A stretch of DNA of 64,000 nucleotides from Rhodocytophaga aerolata (GCF_030503435.1 NZ_JAUKPO010000010.1:161796-225795); one strand, 5' to 3'; counted from the stretch's first letter, positions 24,694 through 33,619 are shown. Program-made: numbers and translations. Notes: generated by a model not told the origin, from the letters alone.

Positions 24694-27102
24694 TTACAGA
24701 TTCTTAACTGACCAGCCGCTGATGCTGTGAATGCCACAAGCAATGCTGGTAGAGGAGGTAATGCCTACATAGCATTTACCTTCCAGGCCCAGTTTTTCTG
24801 CCAGGTCTACCTCTTTTTCCAAAACCTGTGCTCCATCTAAATACACCGTTATAGTTTTGTTTTTGTATCTGACTTTTACGGAGTGGAAATAGCCATCTAC
24901 TAAAGGAACTATCTTATTGTTGTATACTAATCTGGTTGTATAACTGGTACTGTTCGCTTCTTTTCCATTGGTATGAATGGCTATATGATTACCACTTTCA
25001 TCACTAGAGGCATCTGCCCATGTATCGAATTCTACAGCCAGCGATGCGGGTACACCTTCATATCCTAATTTACCATCCTTACCAGGATAGGAGTTACTTC
25101 TCAGCTGAGGAATGTCTTTGGCTATCAATAAGGCTAAGCCATCTCCACTTCCATTCTTGTTATAGGGTATCCGGAAGGTAAACTCTGTTTCAAAATCACC
25201 AGTTAAGGGGGTGGTGTAAAATGCCTGTCCCGATCGGTAAAATTCATACTTTGTCAGCCGGATAAAATTTCCGCTTACCTGGGCTTCTCCCTGTAATTGT
25301 ATTTTACTCATATCCATGGGCGGCAGGCTGTTTTCTATCTGTTTTTGGGCTTCCCATACCGCAGACTTAGCCATTGCCGGGTCGTCGGTGAGGGCTACAT
25401 CACAGGTACAATTGGTCAAAAAAGGTTCTTCGGTAATACCAGCCTGCAAACAAATATTCTCCGCCCATTTTAGTTTATCATTAGGAATATGTAAGGGTGC
25501 TTTGGGAAAATCTTTTTTGGTAAAGGTTTCTGTATTTGTACCCGCTGCATAATAAAACAACGAGTTAGCAGCCTCTACCCGCCAGCTGTCAGCAAACCTG
25601 GGATACATAGACGAGAATGATTTCTCCACTCTTTCTCCACTTTTCAGTTGCAGATCGTTTCCTTTGTCTCCATCGTAATTTCCTAATAAGCCCTGCACAT
25701 GGCCTTTGCGGCTTTCGTTTATTGTTACTTCAAAATCAAAATAATACCCTCCGTCCAGGCGCACTTTCACCAGATCGCCTTTTTTGCTCCGGATAGTGAG
25801 TACCTGATACGTTTTATCTATTTCCCGTTTAATGCCTGCCCCTTCTTTTAAAGGTATTATGTCGAAATTTAACTCCTGCGCTACATTGTTGATATATAAC
25901 TTCTGCGGATTTGCCACAATGCATACGACATCGGTTCCGGTTTGTATTGCAAGGCCGGTATTGAGTGTGGCCTGCAAGGTGGTGCTGTAAGGATTGCCCA
26001 TCCGTACCTGTACTTCAAAATTATCTTGCATGGATTTAGTAAATATAAATTCGCCATAGCCATGAAAATCATACAGCAATCCATCAGGGGTGCTCAGATG
26101 CGGATCGCCCCAGCTTTTTCCGCCACCTCCAAACAAATCTTCCCACAAGCCGCCTCCGTTGCTGCCATTCCCATTCTGGCCATCTTCTCCATTTGAGTTG
26201 CCATTGTTGCCATCATCGTTATCATCGTCCCCACAATCTCCGGCACCGGCATACTGAGACCCGTAATTAACCAACGTAGGTAATAAGCCAGTAGCCAGGG
26301 CACCATAACTTCCCCCGGAAGCCAAGGTTTCACCCAGAGCAGACATCGTATTCAGATGGTCTTTGGTAACCAAACACCCAAAAGCCGGCTTTCCGCTATA
26401 CAAATTCTCCAGGGCATCCTTAGCCGATTTGCAGCTATTGTAGGTATTATACACTCCCAATGCGCCCAGTAGCGGACCTCCACCCAAGCTGGCAAGTCCC
26501 AGACCACAACCGGCCATACTGCTGAGGATATATAACATTTCTGCGCCACTGGCTCCTTTACTCTTTCGGATATTGGCTCCTCTTTGCCGGGCTTGTTCTC
26601 TGTTTTCAAAAAAGGTATGGTCGAACTTAAGATTATTCCCTTCCCATACTACATGGCCAGAATTGGTTTCTGTTACGGTAATAGTGCCGGTCTCTGTAAC
26701 CGGGTCAATAGCTGTATACTCCAGGGTATGTCCGGTGGAAGTAGTGGTTTTAACCGGCGTGTAGTCTTCACTAATTTCATGAGCCAGCCATTTACCCGTT
26801 TCAGGTTCAGATTCAATGAAGAAATAGATAGAATCCAGTTTTCCCTGTTCATTCTTTGGACCAGAGGCAGCAAATTGTTTGCCCGATACAGGATCATTGA
26901 TCATCAGCCCCAGATCATTTTCGTTCCCAACCACTGAGGTGATAAAGAACACATCGGGCTGGCTACTACCCGGAATGGGGTTAGGGTTTACTGGCTCTTC
27001 TATGTCTTTATTGCAGCTGGTAAAAATAGCAGGCAGCAGGATAAGGAATATGGATAGTTGCTTTTGTAAGGTGAAAAAAAGTTGAAATCTAGGATGTACC
27101 AT
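24694..27102 (-). CDS. Large surface lipoprotein with VWD and legume-lectin-like domains
   Basis: 802 residues. Signal with Cys30 in TSCNKDIEEP; the acidic residues after the Cys resemble the export signal for outer-surface lipoproteins in Bacteroidota. Residues 40-170 are beta-rich; 185-290 are Gly/Ala-rich and hydrophobic with several Cys; 290-320 are an Asp/Asn/Gly-rich linker. A von Willebrand D-type domain spans about 330-490 (KSWGDPHLSTPDGLLYDFHGYGEF, VQGLLGNYDGDKGNDL). A legume-lectin-like sandwich spans about 600-800 (GDGLALLIAKD, SLAVEFDTWAD, HIAIHTNG, YVGITSST), with the Asp-Trp metal-site pattern. Probable role: calcium-dependent carbohydrate or matrix binding outside the cell (inference). 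It lies 126 bases downstream of a secreted-protein operon. Confidence 0.82.
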   Translation of the reverse strand: MVHPRFQLFFTLQKQLSIFLILLPAIFTSCNKDIEEPVNPNPIPGSSQPDVFFITSVVGNENDLGLMINDPVSGKQFAASGPKNEQGKLDSIYFFIESEPETGKWLAHEISEDYTPVKTTTSTGHTLEYTAIDPVTETGTITVTETNSGHVVWEGNNLKFDHTFFENREQARQRGANIRKSKGASGAEMLYILSSMAGCGLGLASLGGGPLLGALGVYNTYNSCKSAKDALENLYSGKPAFGCLVTKDHLNTMSALGETLASGGSYGALATGLLPTLVNYGSQYAGAGDCGDDDNDDGNNGNSNGEDGQNGNGSNGGGLWEDLFGGGGKSWGDPHLSTPDGLLYDFHGYGEFIFTKSMQDNFEVQVRMGNPYSTTLQATLNTGLAIQTGTDVVCIVANPQKLYINNVAQELNFDIIPLKEGAGIKREIDKTYQVLTIRSKKGDLVKVRLDGGYYFDFEVTINESRKGHVQGLLGNYDGDKGNDLQLKSGERVEKSFSSMYPRFADSWRVEAANSLFYYAAGTNTETFTKKDFPKAPLHIPNDKLKWAENICLQAGITEEPFLTNCTCDVALTDDPAMAKSAVWEAQKQIENSLPPMDMSKIQLQGEAQVSGNFIRLTKYEFYRSGQAFYTTPLTGDFETEFTFRIPYNKNGSGDGLALLIAKDIPQLRSNSYPGKDGKLGYEGVPASLAVEFDTWADASSDESGNHIAIHTNGKEANSTSYTTRLVYNNKIVPLVDGYFHSVKVRYKNKTITVYLDGAQVLEKEVDLAEKLGLEGKCYVGITSSTSIACGIHSISGWSVKNL

Positions 27103-27187
27103 GACAAAAATTAATTGAGATGTAGAATGTAGGAAGGGTTTAGAGAGATTAAAGAGGGGCTATCTTATGAAACGGGCATAGAAATAC

Positions 27188-27210
27188 CTGCCTGCTGTAG
27201 CAGCAGGCAG
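27188..27210 (-). terminator. Hairpin between the NTF2-like and VWD-lectin genes
   Basis: CTGCCTGCTG (27188-27197) and CAGCAGGCAG (27201-27210) form a perfect 10-base stem with a 3-base loop, 18 bases after the minus-strand stop at 27229. There is only a short T-rich tail on that strand, so termination may be partial. Confidence 0.5.
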
Positions 27211-27228
27211 ATAAAGATAAAGTCTTGT

Positions 27229-27795
27229 TTACTTCTTACCGGTTGTTAGTGGTAAAGCATCTTCTTTTATAGGCAGGAAATGAAAGCCCAGATACGCTAT
27301 TTTCCATGCTCCGTTATGCTTCTCCATCAGCCTGGCTCCCATACAGGTACCTAGTAACTGGTTTGTGGTTGTATCATAGGTAATCTCCTCAAACGTATAC
27401 CAGGCTACCTCACCATAGATCCGGAAATTTTCATTTCGGCGTTCGATGCGGGACTGTTGCCATACAGTGCGGTTTTCGTCAAATTGCTTTTTCTTGATCT
27501 GCCTTAACGAATCAAAGCCATTGTAATACACTACTTTTTCCGGAAAACCTTCCCAATATCCATGATAGCGGAAGTAGGGTTCGTTGACGTACGTGCTTTG
27601 CCAGGCGTCAAAATCCTGTTTGTAATAGGAAGTGGTTTCCTGGTCTATCACTTTGCGGATGGCTTCTTTTTCCATTTCCAGGGAGCTGGCAGGTTGTTTA
27701 GCGGCCTGGAGGTTTTTCTGGCATCCGATAATGCTGATAGAAGCCATAAAACCTACGATTAGTCCTATAAAGAGGGAGATTTTAAGTGTTTTCAT
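27229..27795 (-). CDS. NTF2-like (SnoaL/ketosteroid-isomerase fold) lipoprotein
   Basis: A 188-residue protein with a lipoprotein signal (SISIIGC, Cys25) and one cone-shaped alpha+beta NTF2 domain: EKEAIRKVIDQETTSYYKQDFDAWQSTYV, then YGEVAWYTFEEITYDTTTNQLLGTCMGARLMEKHNGAWKIAYLGFHF. The family is found in enzymes and in non-catalytic small-molecule binders; no catalytic Asp/Tyr pair can be asserted. It is the last gene of a five-gene minus-strand run, 42 bases after the T9SS cargo gene. Confidence 0.75.
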   Translation of the reverse strand: MKTLKISLFIGLIVGFMASISIIGCQKNLQAAKQPASSLEMEKEAIRKVIDQETTSYYKQDFDAWQSTYVNEPYFRYHGYWEGFPEKVVYYNGFDSLRQIKKKQFDENRTVWQQSRIERRNENFRIYGEVAWYTFEEITYDTTTNQLLGTCMGARLMEKHNGAWKIAYLGFHFLPIKEDALPLTTGKK

Positions 27796-27837
27796 GTTTT
27801 GTATGAGTGAGTATTGCTGTAAAAATTGTTTTAAAAA

Positions 27838-28566
27838 TTATTGCACCACCAGACGTTGTGTGAATTTCAGTTTGCCGATTTCCAGAGAAACCAGGTACAT
27901 ACCGGTGGGTACGTCGCCTACTGTAAAAGCCAGTTCGTATGTTCCTGCTGCCTGTGCTTCTGCCGGGCGGAGGGCTTGTACTACGGCCCCGGTAATGGAT
28001 AAAAGTGTGACGGCAACAGGTGCTTCCTCGGTGAGCTGGTAGCGGATATAAAACCTTTCAGATACCGGATTAGGAAATAAGGTGAATTCAGCTTCAGTGG
28101 AAGGTTTTTTTATGTCAGCTTGTATATCTATCCGTGCTTTTGACAATACATTTTCCTGCGTATCTGCGGGTGGTGTAGAAGCCACAGGTATGTCTTTACT
28201 ACTAGTTTCGACGGCAGCAATCTCGGCAGTAAATTCAGCTGTCGCATCTACTGTAAAACCAGGCTCCAGCAAAATGGCCTCCCCTGCCCTGAAATGTTTA
28301 TTGTCTCCGGCTGTCAAGTGCACTTCTCCTGCTGTTTTCAGGATCTTTCGCGCATAATATTGGGAGGTAGAGAACTCTAACTGGCCATTTCTTAAAGCAT
28401 TGGCTGGTAAACTTTTTTCGGTAAGCGGAGCAGCCAGTAAAGTTTTGGTAATAACCAGTACATCTATAGATTGGTTTAGAGAAACACCGGCAGAATCGCT
28501 GCCAATAGTTTGCCCTTGAGCCTGTATACAAACCAGGCAGAGGAAACACAGAATAAAATTTTTCAT
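27838..28566 (-). CDS. Small T9SS-secreted protein with coat-hanger-like stack and C-terminal sorting domain
   Basis: A 242-residue protein: signal peptide (CIQAQG), a middle segment (about 65-120) reading ARKILKTAGEVHLTAGDNKHFRAGEAILLEPGFTVDATAEFTAEI, which is the short repetitive beta pattern common in Bacteroidota secreted proteins, and a C-terminal type A sorting domain from about 160 (FTLFPNPVSERFYIRY...VPTGMYLVSLEIGKLKFTQRLVV). The sorting domain directs export across the outer membrane by T9SS and is usually cleaved. It lies 24 bases after the first repeat-protein gene. Confidence 0.85.
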   Translation of the reverse strand: MKNFILCFLCLVCIQAQGQTIGSDSAGVSLNQSIDVLVITKTLLAAPLTEKSLPANALRNGQLEFSTSQYYARKILKTAGEVHLTAGDNKHFRAGEAILLEPGFTVDATAEFTAEIAAVETSSKDIPVASTPPADTQENVLSKARIDIQADIKKPSTEAEFTLFPNPVSERFYIRYQLTEEAPVAVTLLSITGAVVQALRPAEAQAAGTYELAFTVGDVPTGMYLVSLEIGKLKFTQRLVVQ

Positions 28567-28590
28567 AATGATTTCGATGTGATAGATGGC

Positions 28591-30180
28591 TTATTTATTT
28601 ACAGCTGCTTTTAAAGTCTCTACTTCCTGACGCAGTTGCTTGCTTTCTTCATGCGCCTGTAATAAATACAGGGTAAGCTCTTCAATTTTTTGCAGCAGAG
28701 TAGCTTGCATAGAACCAAGTTCTACCCCTTCTTTAGCCACCTGTGCTTCGGAGGGAACATCAGGTAAGTGCTTGTTTGCTTTAATAAAGCTTTCTACTTC
28801 TGAAAGAGGGCGTAACTTGTAATTCTCAGCAAAAACAAAATCAGCCCAATTAGTCTCCACAGTAATGCCCTTTGCCCTGACTTTGCCATTCACGGAGAGT
28901 TTGTAGTCGCCACTGTTGTTAGTGGTGCCCACGCCTAGCCAGCCGTTTACAGTCAGTTTTTGGTTATCGAACTCCCCGTAGAGCAGGGGCGTATTTGTGT
29001 TACTGTTGGCGATGTAGAGCTTGTGGGAACCCTTTTCAATAGAGCCTGCATAGTAGCCTATAAACACGTTCTTTGCTCCGGTCTCGTTTGCATAGCCAGC
29101 CCCTAATCCCAGAAAAGTATTGTTATCACCAGTTTTATGGTTGTAGCCTGCCAATCTACCAATAAAAGTGTTTCCATAACCGGTAGTATTTTTCATCCCG
29201 GCTGCCTTTCCAATAAAGGTATTATCATCACTATAAGTAGTATTCATCCCGGCTTTGCTGCCCACAAATGTGTTGTTGTGTGCATCAGTGCCACTCATTC
29301 CGGTCTGGTGCCCCAGGTACACGTTATCACTTCCCCAAGTATTCTTTTCTCCGGCCTGGCTACCGATAAATAAGTTGTAGTTGCCATAGTAATCACTATA
29401 ACTGCCAATGTTGGCTTCTCCTGCCTCCCGGCCAATAAAGATGTTGTCGTGGCCGCCCTTATTGCTGTAGCCGGCAACCGGACCAATGAAGACGTTGCTG
29501 TAACCGGTGGTGTTGGCTTGTCCGGCTTTGTACCCAAAGAAAGCATTGTTGTGGCCGGTAGAGTTACTAAGGCCCGCTTCTGCTCCCATAAAGGTGTTCA
29601 TGCTGCCTGAGGTGTTGTAACGGCCGGCTTGTTGTCCGAAGAAGGAGTTGGCATTGCCACTAATGTTCTTCTGACCGGCTCCGTAACCTGTGAAGGTATT
29701 GTTGTTGCCATACGTATTATCCTGCCCGGCCCAGCCGCCCAGAAACGTGTTTTCCTTGCCGGTAGTGTTATTATAACCGGCTGATTCACCAAGAAAAGTC
29801 AGGCCTGAGCCACTTTGATTGTTGTAACCAGCATCCGTTCCCACGAAGGTATTGGAGAAACCCCATGTGTTACGGAGACCGGCACTTACCCCAAGAAATA
29901 CATTACGGTTACCGGTAGTATTCCTATAGCCAGCATATACACCCAAAAAGGTGTTGCGGTAGCCACTGGAGTTTATATCTCCGGCTCGTGCACCAATCAT
30001 TGTGTTATAACTGCCAGTAGTATTTGAACCTGCCCCAGTAACCCCGAAAAAAGTGTTATTAGAGCCCTTAACGTAATCATCTTCCGATGAATACCAAATA
30101 GATAAATTGTCCTGCGCTAAGCTACCAGTAGCATAAGTAATTAATAAAACGAATAGGATAAAATATTTTTGAGTAAACAT
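28591..30180 (-). CDS. Tandem 17-residue-repeat surface fibre protein, copy A
   Basis: 529 residues: signal peptide (SLAQ, cleavage near 23), then 20 tandem units of 17 residues from Asn42 to near 388, consensus N-T-F-L-G-x-x-A-G-x-x-N-T-T-G-x-x (unit 13 has a 6-residue insertion). This period suggests a stacked beta-helix stalk. Next is a beta region (KLYIANS, LLYGEFDNQKLTVNGWLGVG, YKLSVNGKVRAKGI), then the widespread Bacteroidota tail WADFVFAENYKLRPLSEVE, HLPDVPSEAQV and a C-terminal coiled coil (QKIEELTLYLLQAHEESK). The tail resembles phage tail-fibre endosialidase-type chaperone ends, but no S74 catalytic pair is visible. No T9SS domain, so its route across the outer membrane is unclear. 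Confidence 0.8.
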   Translation of the reverse strand: MFTQKYFILFVLLITYATGSLAQDNLSIWYSSEDDYVKGSNNTFFGVTGAGSNTTGSYNTMIGARAGDINSSGYRNTFLGVYAGYRNTTGNRNVFLGVSAGLRNTWGFSNTFVGTDAGYNNQSGSGLTFLGESAGYNNTTGKENTFLGGWAGQDNTYGNNNTFTGYGAGQKNISGNANSFFGQQAGRYNTSGSMNTFMGAEAGLSNSTGHNNAFFGYKAGQANTTGYSNVFIGPVAGYSNKGGHDNIFIGREAGEANIGSYSDYYGNYNLFIGSQAGEKNTWGSDNVYLGHQTGMSGTDAHNNTFVGSKAGMNTTYSDDNTFIGKAAGMKNTTGYGNTFIGRLAGYNHKTGDNNTFLGLGAGYANETGAKNVFIGYYAGSIEKGSHKLYIANSNTNTPLLYGEFDNQKLTVNGWLGVGTTNNSGDYKLSVNGKVRAKGITVETNWADFVFAENYKLRPLSEVESFIKANKHLPDVPSEAQVAKEGVELGSMQATLLQKIEELTLYLLQAHEESKQLRQEVETLKAAVNK

Positions 30181-30239
30181 AGATATAAGTAAATGATTAA
30201 GTTATGATGGTGAGTATTTGAAAAAGGTTAAAGATATGA

Positions 30240-31787
30240 TTAGCGTTGCCCTTTGAGTCGCGCATTTTCGAATTCTAACTTTTCTACTTTTGTATTTAGC
30301 AAATCTTGCTTTCTCTTCATTTCAAGCAGATACAAAGTAAGCTCTTCTATTTTTTGCAGCAGGGTAGCTTGCATCGGTCCTAAGTCTACACCTTCTTTAG
30401 TTACTTGTGCTTCAGAAGGTACATCCGGCAGGTGTTTGTGGGTTTTGATGAAGCTTTCTACTTCTGATAGAGGACGCAGTTTATAATTATCAGCAAAGAC
30501 AAAATCAGCCCAGCTAGTTTCTACTTTGATGCTCTTGGCCCGGATGCCTCCATTGACTGAGAGCTTGTAGCCGCCTTCTGAGTTTTTAGTATCAATGCCC
30601 AGCCAGCCATTCACGGTGAGTTTTTTGTTGTCGAATTCTCCGTAGAGTAGCGGAGTAGTAGTGCCATCATGGGCAATGTAGAGTTTGTTGGAGCCCTTTT
30701 CGAAAAAGCCTGCATTGTAGCCTATAAACACGTTATGCGCTCCGGTCTCGTTTGCATAGCCAGCCCACGGTCCCAGAAAAGTATTGGCGCTACCGGTTTT
30801 ATTGTTGACTCCAGCCTCCCAACCAATGAAGGTGTTTTCATAACCGGTAGTATTATTCATGCCCGCTTTGCTCCCCACAAATGTGTTGCCATTCACACCG
30901 GTAGCACTCATCCCAGTCTGGTGACCCAAATACATATTATCACTTCCGGTATTCTTTTCCCCGGCCTGGCTGCCGATAAACAAGTTTTGGTTACCACTAT
31001 AACTATCACCAATATTGGCTTCTCCGGCCTCCCGGCCAATGAAGATGTTGTCGTGGCCGCTCTTATTGCTGTAGCCGGCCACCGGACCAAGGAAGATGTT
31101 GCTATGGCCGGTGGTGTTGGCTTGCCCGGCTTTGTAACCAAAGAAAGCGTTGTTGTGGCCGGTAGAGTTACTAAGGCCTGCTTGTGCGCCCATAAAGGCA
31201 TTCATACTACCGGTGGTGTTGTAACGGCCGGCTTGTTGGCCGAAGAAAGAGTTGGCGTTGCCTGAGGAGTTCTTCTGCCCGGCTCCGTAGCCCGTGAAGG
31301 TGTTGTAGCTGCCGTAAGTATTCTCCTGCCCGGCCCAGCCACCTAAAAACGTGTTCTCTTTTCCAGTAGAGTTTCTGAAGCCGGCTGATTCACCAAGGAA
31401 GGTCAGCCCTGAACCACTTTGGTTACTGTAACCAGCATCAGTTCCCACGAAGGTATTGGAGACGCCCCATGTGTTAAGGCGACCAGCACTTACCCCAAGA
31501 AACACATTTCGGTTACCGGTAGTATTCGCAAAGCCAGCATATACACCTAAAAAGGTGTTGCGGTGGCCGCTTTTATTAGAAGCACCAGCTTGTCCACCCA
31601 TAAAAGTGTTGTAACTGCCGGTAGTATATTTCCAACCTATACCCAGGCCAAAGAAACTATTATAAGTCCCTCTTAATTCATCAGAATCTACCACTGATTT
31701 GTTAACTGCTATATTATACTGCGCCCAACTTGTGGTAGAGAAAAAGACAAATAAAATAAAGCAAATAAGATTTTTTCGAGTAAACAT
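30240..31787 (-). CDS. Tandem 17-residue-repeat surface fibre protein, copy B
   Basis: 515 residues, paralogue of the protein at 28591-30180 and 59 bases upstream of it. It has a signal peptide (TSWAQ), 19 repeat units (one fewer: units 17 and 18 of copy A correspond to one unit here), a 4-residue insertion in unit 13, and the same beta region and WADFVFADNYKLRPLSEVESF tail. Units 3-14 are nearly identical between copies at protein and DNA level, while the N-terminal 40 residues, units 15-19 and the coiled-coil end (EMKRKQDLLNTKVEKLEFEN) differ. It looks like a recent duplication with gene conversion; the function is probably an adhesive or structural surface fibre (inference). Confidence 0.8.
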   Translation of the reverse strand: MFTRKNLICFILFVFFSTTSWAQYNIAVNKSVVDSDELRGTYNSFFGLGIGWKYTTGSYNTFMGGQAGASNKSGHRNTFLGVYAGFANTTGNRNVFLGVSAGRLNTWGVSNTFVGTDAGYSNQSGSGLTFLGESAGFRNSTGKENTFLGGWAGQENTYGSYNTFTGYGAGQKNSSGNANSFFGQQAGRYNTTGSMNAFMGAQAGLSNSTGHNNAFFGYKAGQANTTGHSNIFLGPVAGYSNKSGHDNIFIGREAGEANIGDSYSGNQNLFIGSQAGEKNTGSDNMYLGHQTGMSATGVNGNTFVGSKAGMNNTTGYENTFIGWEAGVNNKTGSANTFLGPWAGYANETGAHNVFIGYNAGFFEKGSNKLYIAHDGTTTPLLYGEFDNKKLTVNGWLGIDTKNSEGGYKLSVNGGIRAKSIKVETSWADFVFADNYKLRPLSEVESFIKTHKHLPDVPSEAQVTKEGVDLGPMQATLLQKIEELTLYLLEMKRKQDLLNTKVEKLEFENARLKGQR

Positions 31788-31844
31788 GATTTTATAATAG
31801 TTGATAGATTTTGACGATAAAAAAGATTCTGCTTGATTACTAGT

Positions 31845-32513
31845 TTACTTTGGAAATTGAGCCATTTTTTTAATATTCCGGATCTGGTTTACATGCCTTT
31901 GGGTGTGGGCGACATTGGTCAGCATGAGCTGGTGCAGATCCCGGATATTCCATAGAGAGCCTTCGGTGTATTGCCTGAAGGTAAAGTGACTGCGAAAATC
32001 TGCATCTGTTGCTTCAATAAACCCGATGATTTTGCTGTGGCTCCGCACAAACTGCGCTATGGCTTTTTCCTGGCTGCACCACCTTCCCATGGGTTCCAAC
32101 AGCCAGGGAGCCTGGTCTTTTTTTTCCTGATGGGTGTATTGCAGAATCTTGTCGTCTAAGCCTTTCACCTGTTCCTGGTACTGGGGCATAGGTGGCATCA
32201 AGGTTACAACGGACAGTTCGCGGTAATATGCATCCTGTTGTAAGCCCAGGTGTTCTACCACTTCCGCAATAGACCATTTGTCAGGCGATGGTTTAAATGT
32301 CCACTGGGCAACTGTTATATGCATTAGCTCATCCAGTAGCAATTGCCGCGAATCTGACAGCAGCTTCAGTAACTGCCGGCGTTCTTCTTTTGCCCACTGG
32401 CTTGCATTGCTTTGAGAGGGTTCAGCAGCAGAGGTCTGGGCAAGGCTATGGTGGCAGGCAAAGCAAAGCCATACCATCCCTGCCCAGGAGAGGGTTACTA
32501 ATAAAATTTTCAT
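31845..32513 (-). CDS. Exported DinB-like protein
   Basis: A 222-residue protein with an N-terminal signal (WLCFACHHSLAQ, cleavage near 26; the Cys at 20 is a weaker lipobox) and a DinB_2-type four-helix domain: ISVAQW-like HITVAQWTFKPSPDKWSIAEVVEHLGLQQDAYY, and LTNVAHTQRHVNQI at the end with the HxxxH metal pair. Export is unusual for DinB proteins, most of which are cytosolic. It is the first gene of the run 31845, 30240, 28591, 27838, 27229 (gaps 24-59 bases), so a link to the fibre proteins is plausible but unproven. Confidence 0.75.
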   Translation of the reverse strand: MKILLVTLSWAGMVWLCFACHHSLAQTSAAEPSQSNASQWAKEERRQLLKLLSDSRQLLLDELMHITVAQWTFKPSPDKWSIAEVVEHLGLQQDAYYRELSVVTLMPPMPQYQEQVKGLDDKILQYTHQEKKDQAPWLLEPMGRWCSQEKAIAQFVRSHSKIIGFIEATDADFRSHFTFRQYTEGSLWNIRDLHQLMLTNVAHTQRHVNQIRNIKKMAQFPK

Positions 32514-32657
32514 GTGGTATTTTTGTAAAAGAAGGGGGTGAGAGATTTTCCTATATGTACAGGAAATAAAAACAGAGTGGAGCTTGCTACTAAAGCATTG
32601 TTCTCAAGCAATATCTTAGCCGGGATCGTGCGCTAGCAGCAAGCACGTAGGGACTTC

Positions 32658-33137
32658 TTACTCTAATCTGGTAGCCGTAGCTGAGTTTTCAAATACTCTT
32701 TCTGGTTTTCCTGTTTTTTTGTGCTTCAACACATAGGTATAGGTTAGGGTATCGCCATCCAGTGCGCCTTCGCCACTGATTTCTACTTTTTCATCACTAT
32801 CTTCTAAAACCTGGGAAATGTACATTTTATTCCCCTTGATGCGGGCAACCACCCCATTGTTTACATATCTGAATCCTTTTAACTCCACTTTATCTTCCCC
32901 TTTGGAAGAAGATTGTACTTCCAGTTTAAACTGAAAAGCTCCTTCCCCATTATTGTTGTTTTTATCAATCACTTTATAAGAACCCAGAAAGGGAATTCGT
33001 TCTTGTGGATTAACCGATTCGCCCTCGTCCTTCTTGCAGCTCATAAGCATGGATGTAAAAATGACGAATATTATAATCAGGCCACGCAGGCTTACTACTG
33101 TTGACAGGTGCATTTGTGCATTGTTTGTTGTTTTCAT
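32658..33137 (-). CDS. Small lipoprotein of unknown function
   Basis: A 159-residue protein with a hydrophobic segment and MLMSCKKDEGE: Cys38 with the charged CKKDE that resembles a surface-lipoprotein export signal. The mature part is beta-rich (FLGSYKVIDKN, FQFKLEVQSS, VVARIKGNKMYISQVL, VEISGEGALDGDTLTYTYVLKH), the pattern of lipocalin-like domains in Bacteroidota. Function unknown. A separate promoter is likely, as 144 bases separate it from the next gene downstream. Confidence 0.65.
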   Translation of the reverse strand: MKTTNNAQMHLSTVVSLRGLIIIFVIFTSMLMSCKKDEGESVNPQERIPFLGSYKVIDKNNNNGEGAFQFKLEVQSSSKGEDKVELKGFRYVNNGVVARIKGNKMYISQVLEDSDEKVEISGEGALDGDTLTYTYVLKHKKTGKPERVFENSATATRLE

Positions 33138-33619
33138 AGTTGTTTTAATTTGTGGGTTTGTATTAGCTTTTTTATTTAGTGAATAATTGTACTTTTTACA
33201 TATCCGGGGAATGTCTTGCCAAGTTTTTTGTCTGTTGAAGACGTTGCAAAAGTAGGTTGGCAGAGGGCTTTTTGGCTAACACAGATGTAACAACTTTGAA
33301 CACAAATGTAACATGCTTGATTTTTATTTAAATAATCTAATTAAATATTCATAATTCACTATTATTGAATATAACAAGCTAAAAAATTTACAAAATAAGA
33401 AATTGAATTTTTACGGTTTGTGGCTATTCCAGTAAAAAGTAACTGACAGGATAGGAAGGAAAGGAACTCTAGGGAAAATAGCAACAGCTTGTCCACCTCA
33501 GCAAGTGGACGAGCTGTTGTACAAAACGTATGGAAGCAGGCTGATAAAGCAAGAGGAAAATCAAAACTCATTAGCCGTGAGGACTACCTATGCCAAAGGA
33601 AGCTAGGCTAAGAAGTTAT
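33138..33619. other. 482-base intergenic region
   Basis: No gene is supported. It is strongly AT-rich at 33300-33420 and contains the hairpin at 33482-33519. A 69-codon minus-strand frame at 33362-33571 runs through that hairpin and has no recognisable features. Confidence 0.55.
33482..33519 (-). terminator. Hairpin terminator after the hybrid kinase gene
   Basis: CAACAGCTTGTCCAC (33482-33496) pairs with GTGGACGAGCTGTTG (33505-33519), 15 positions with one G-U, 8-base loop. It is about 100 bases past the minus-strand stop at 33620 and is followed on that strand by CTATTTTCC. Confidence 0.6.

Noticed and set aside
29137..30027. Plus-strand frames opposite fibre copy A
   Set aside because: Same cause: shadows of the repeat array on the minus strand.
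30669..31265. A 198-codon plus-strand open frame inside fibre copy B
   Set aside because: It is antisense to the 51-base repeats; the repeated codons leave the opposite strand open. The protein itself is a repeat artefact with no features.
33362..33571. A 69-codon minus-strand frame in the intergenic region after the hybrid kinase
   Set aside because: It runs through a terminator-like hairpin and lacks any signal or domain.
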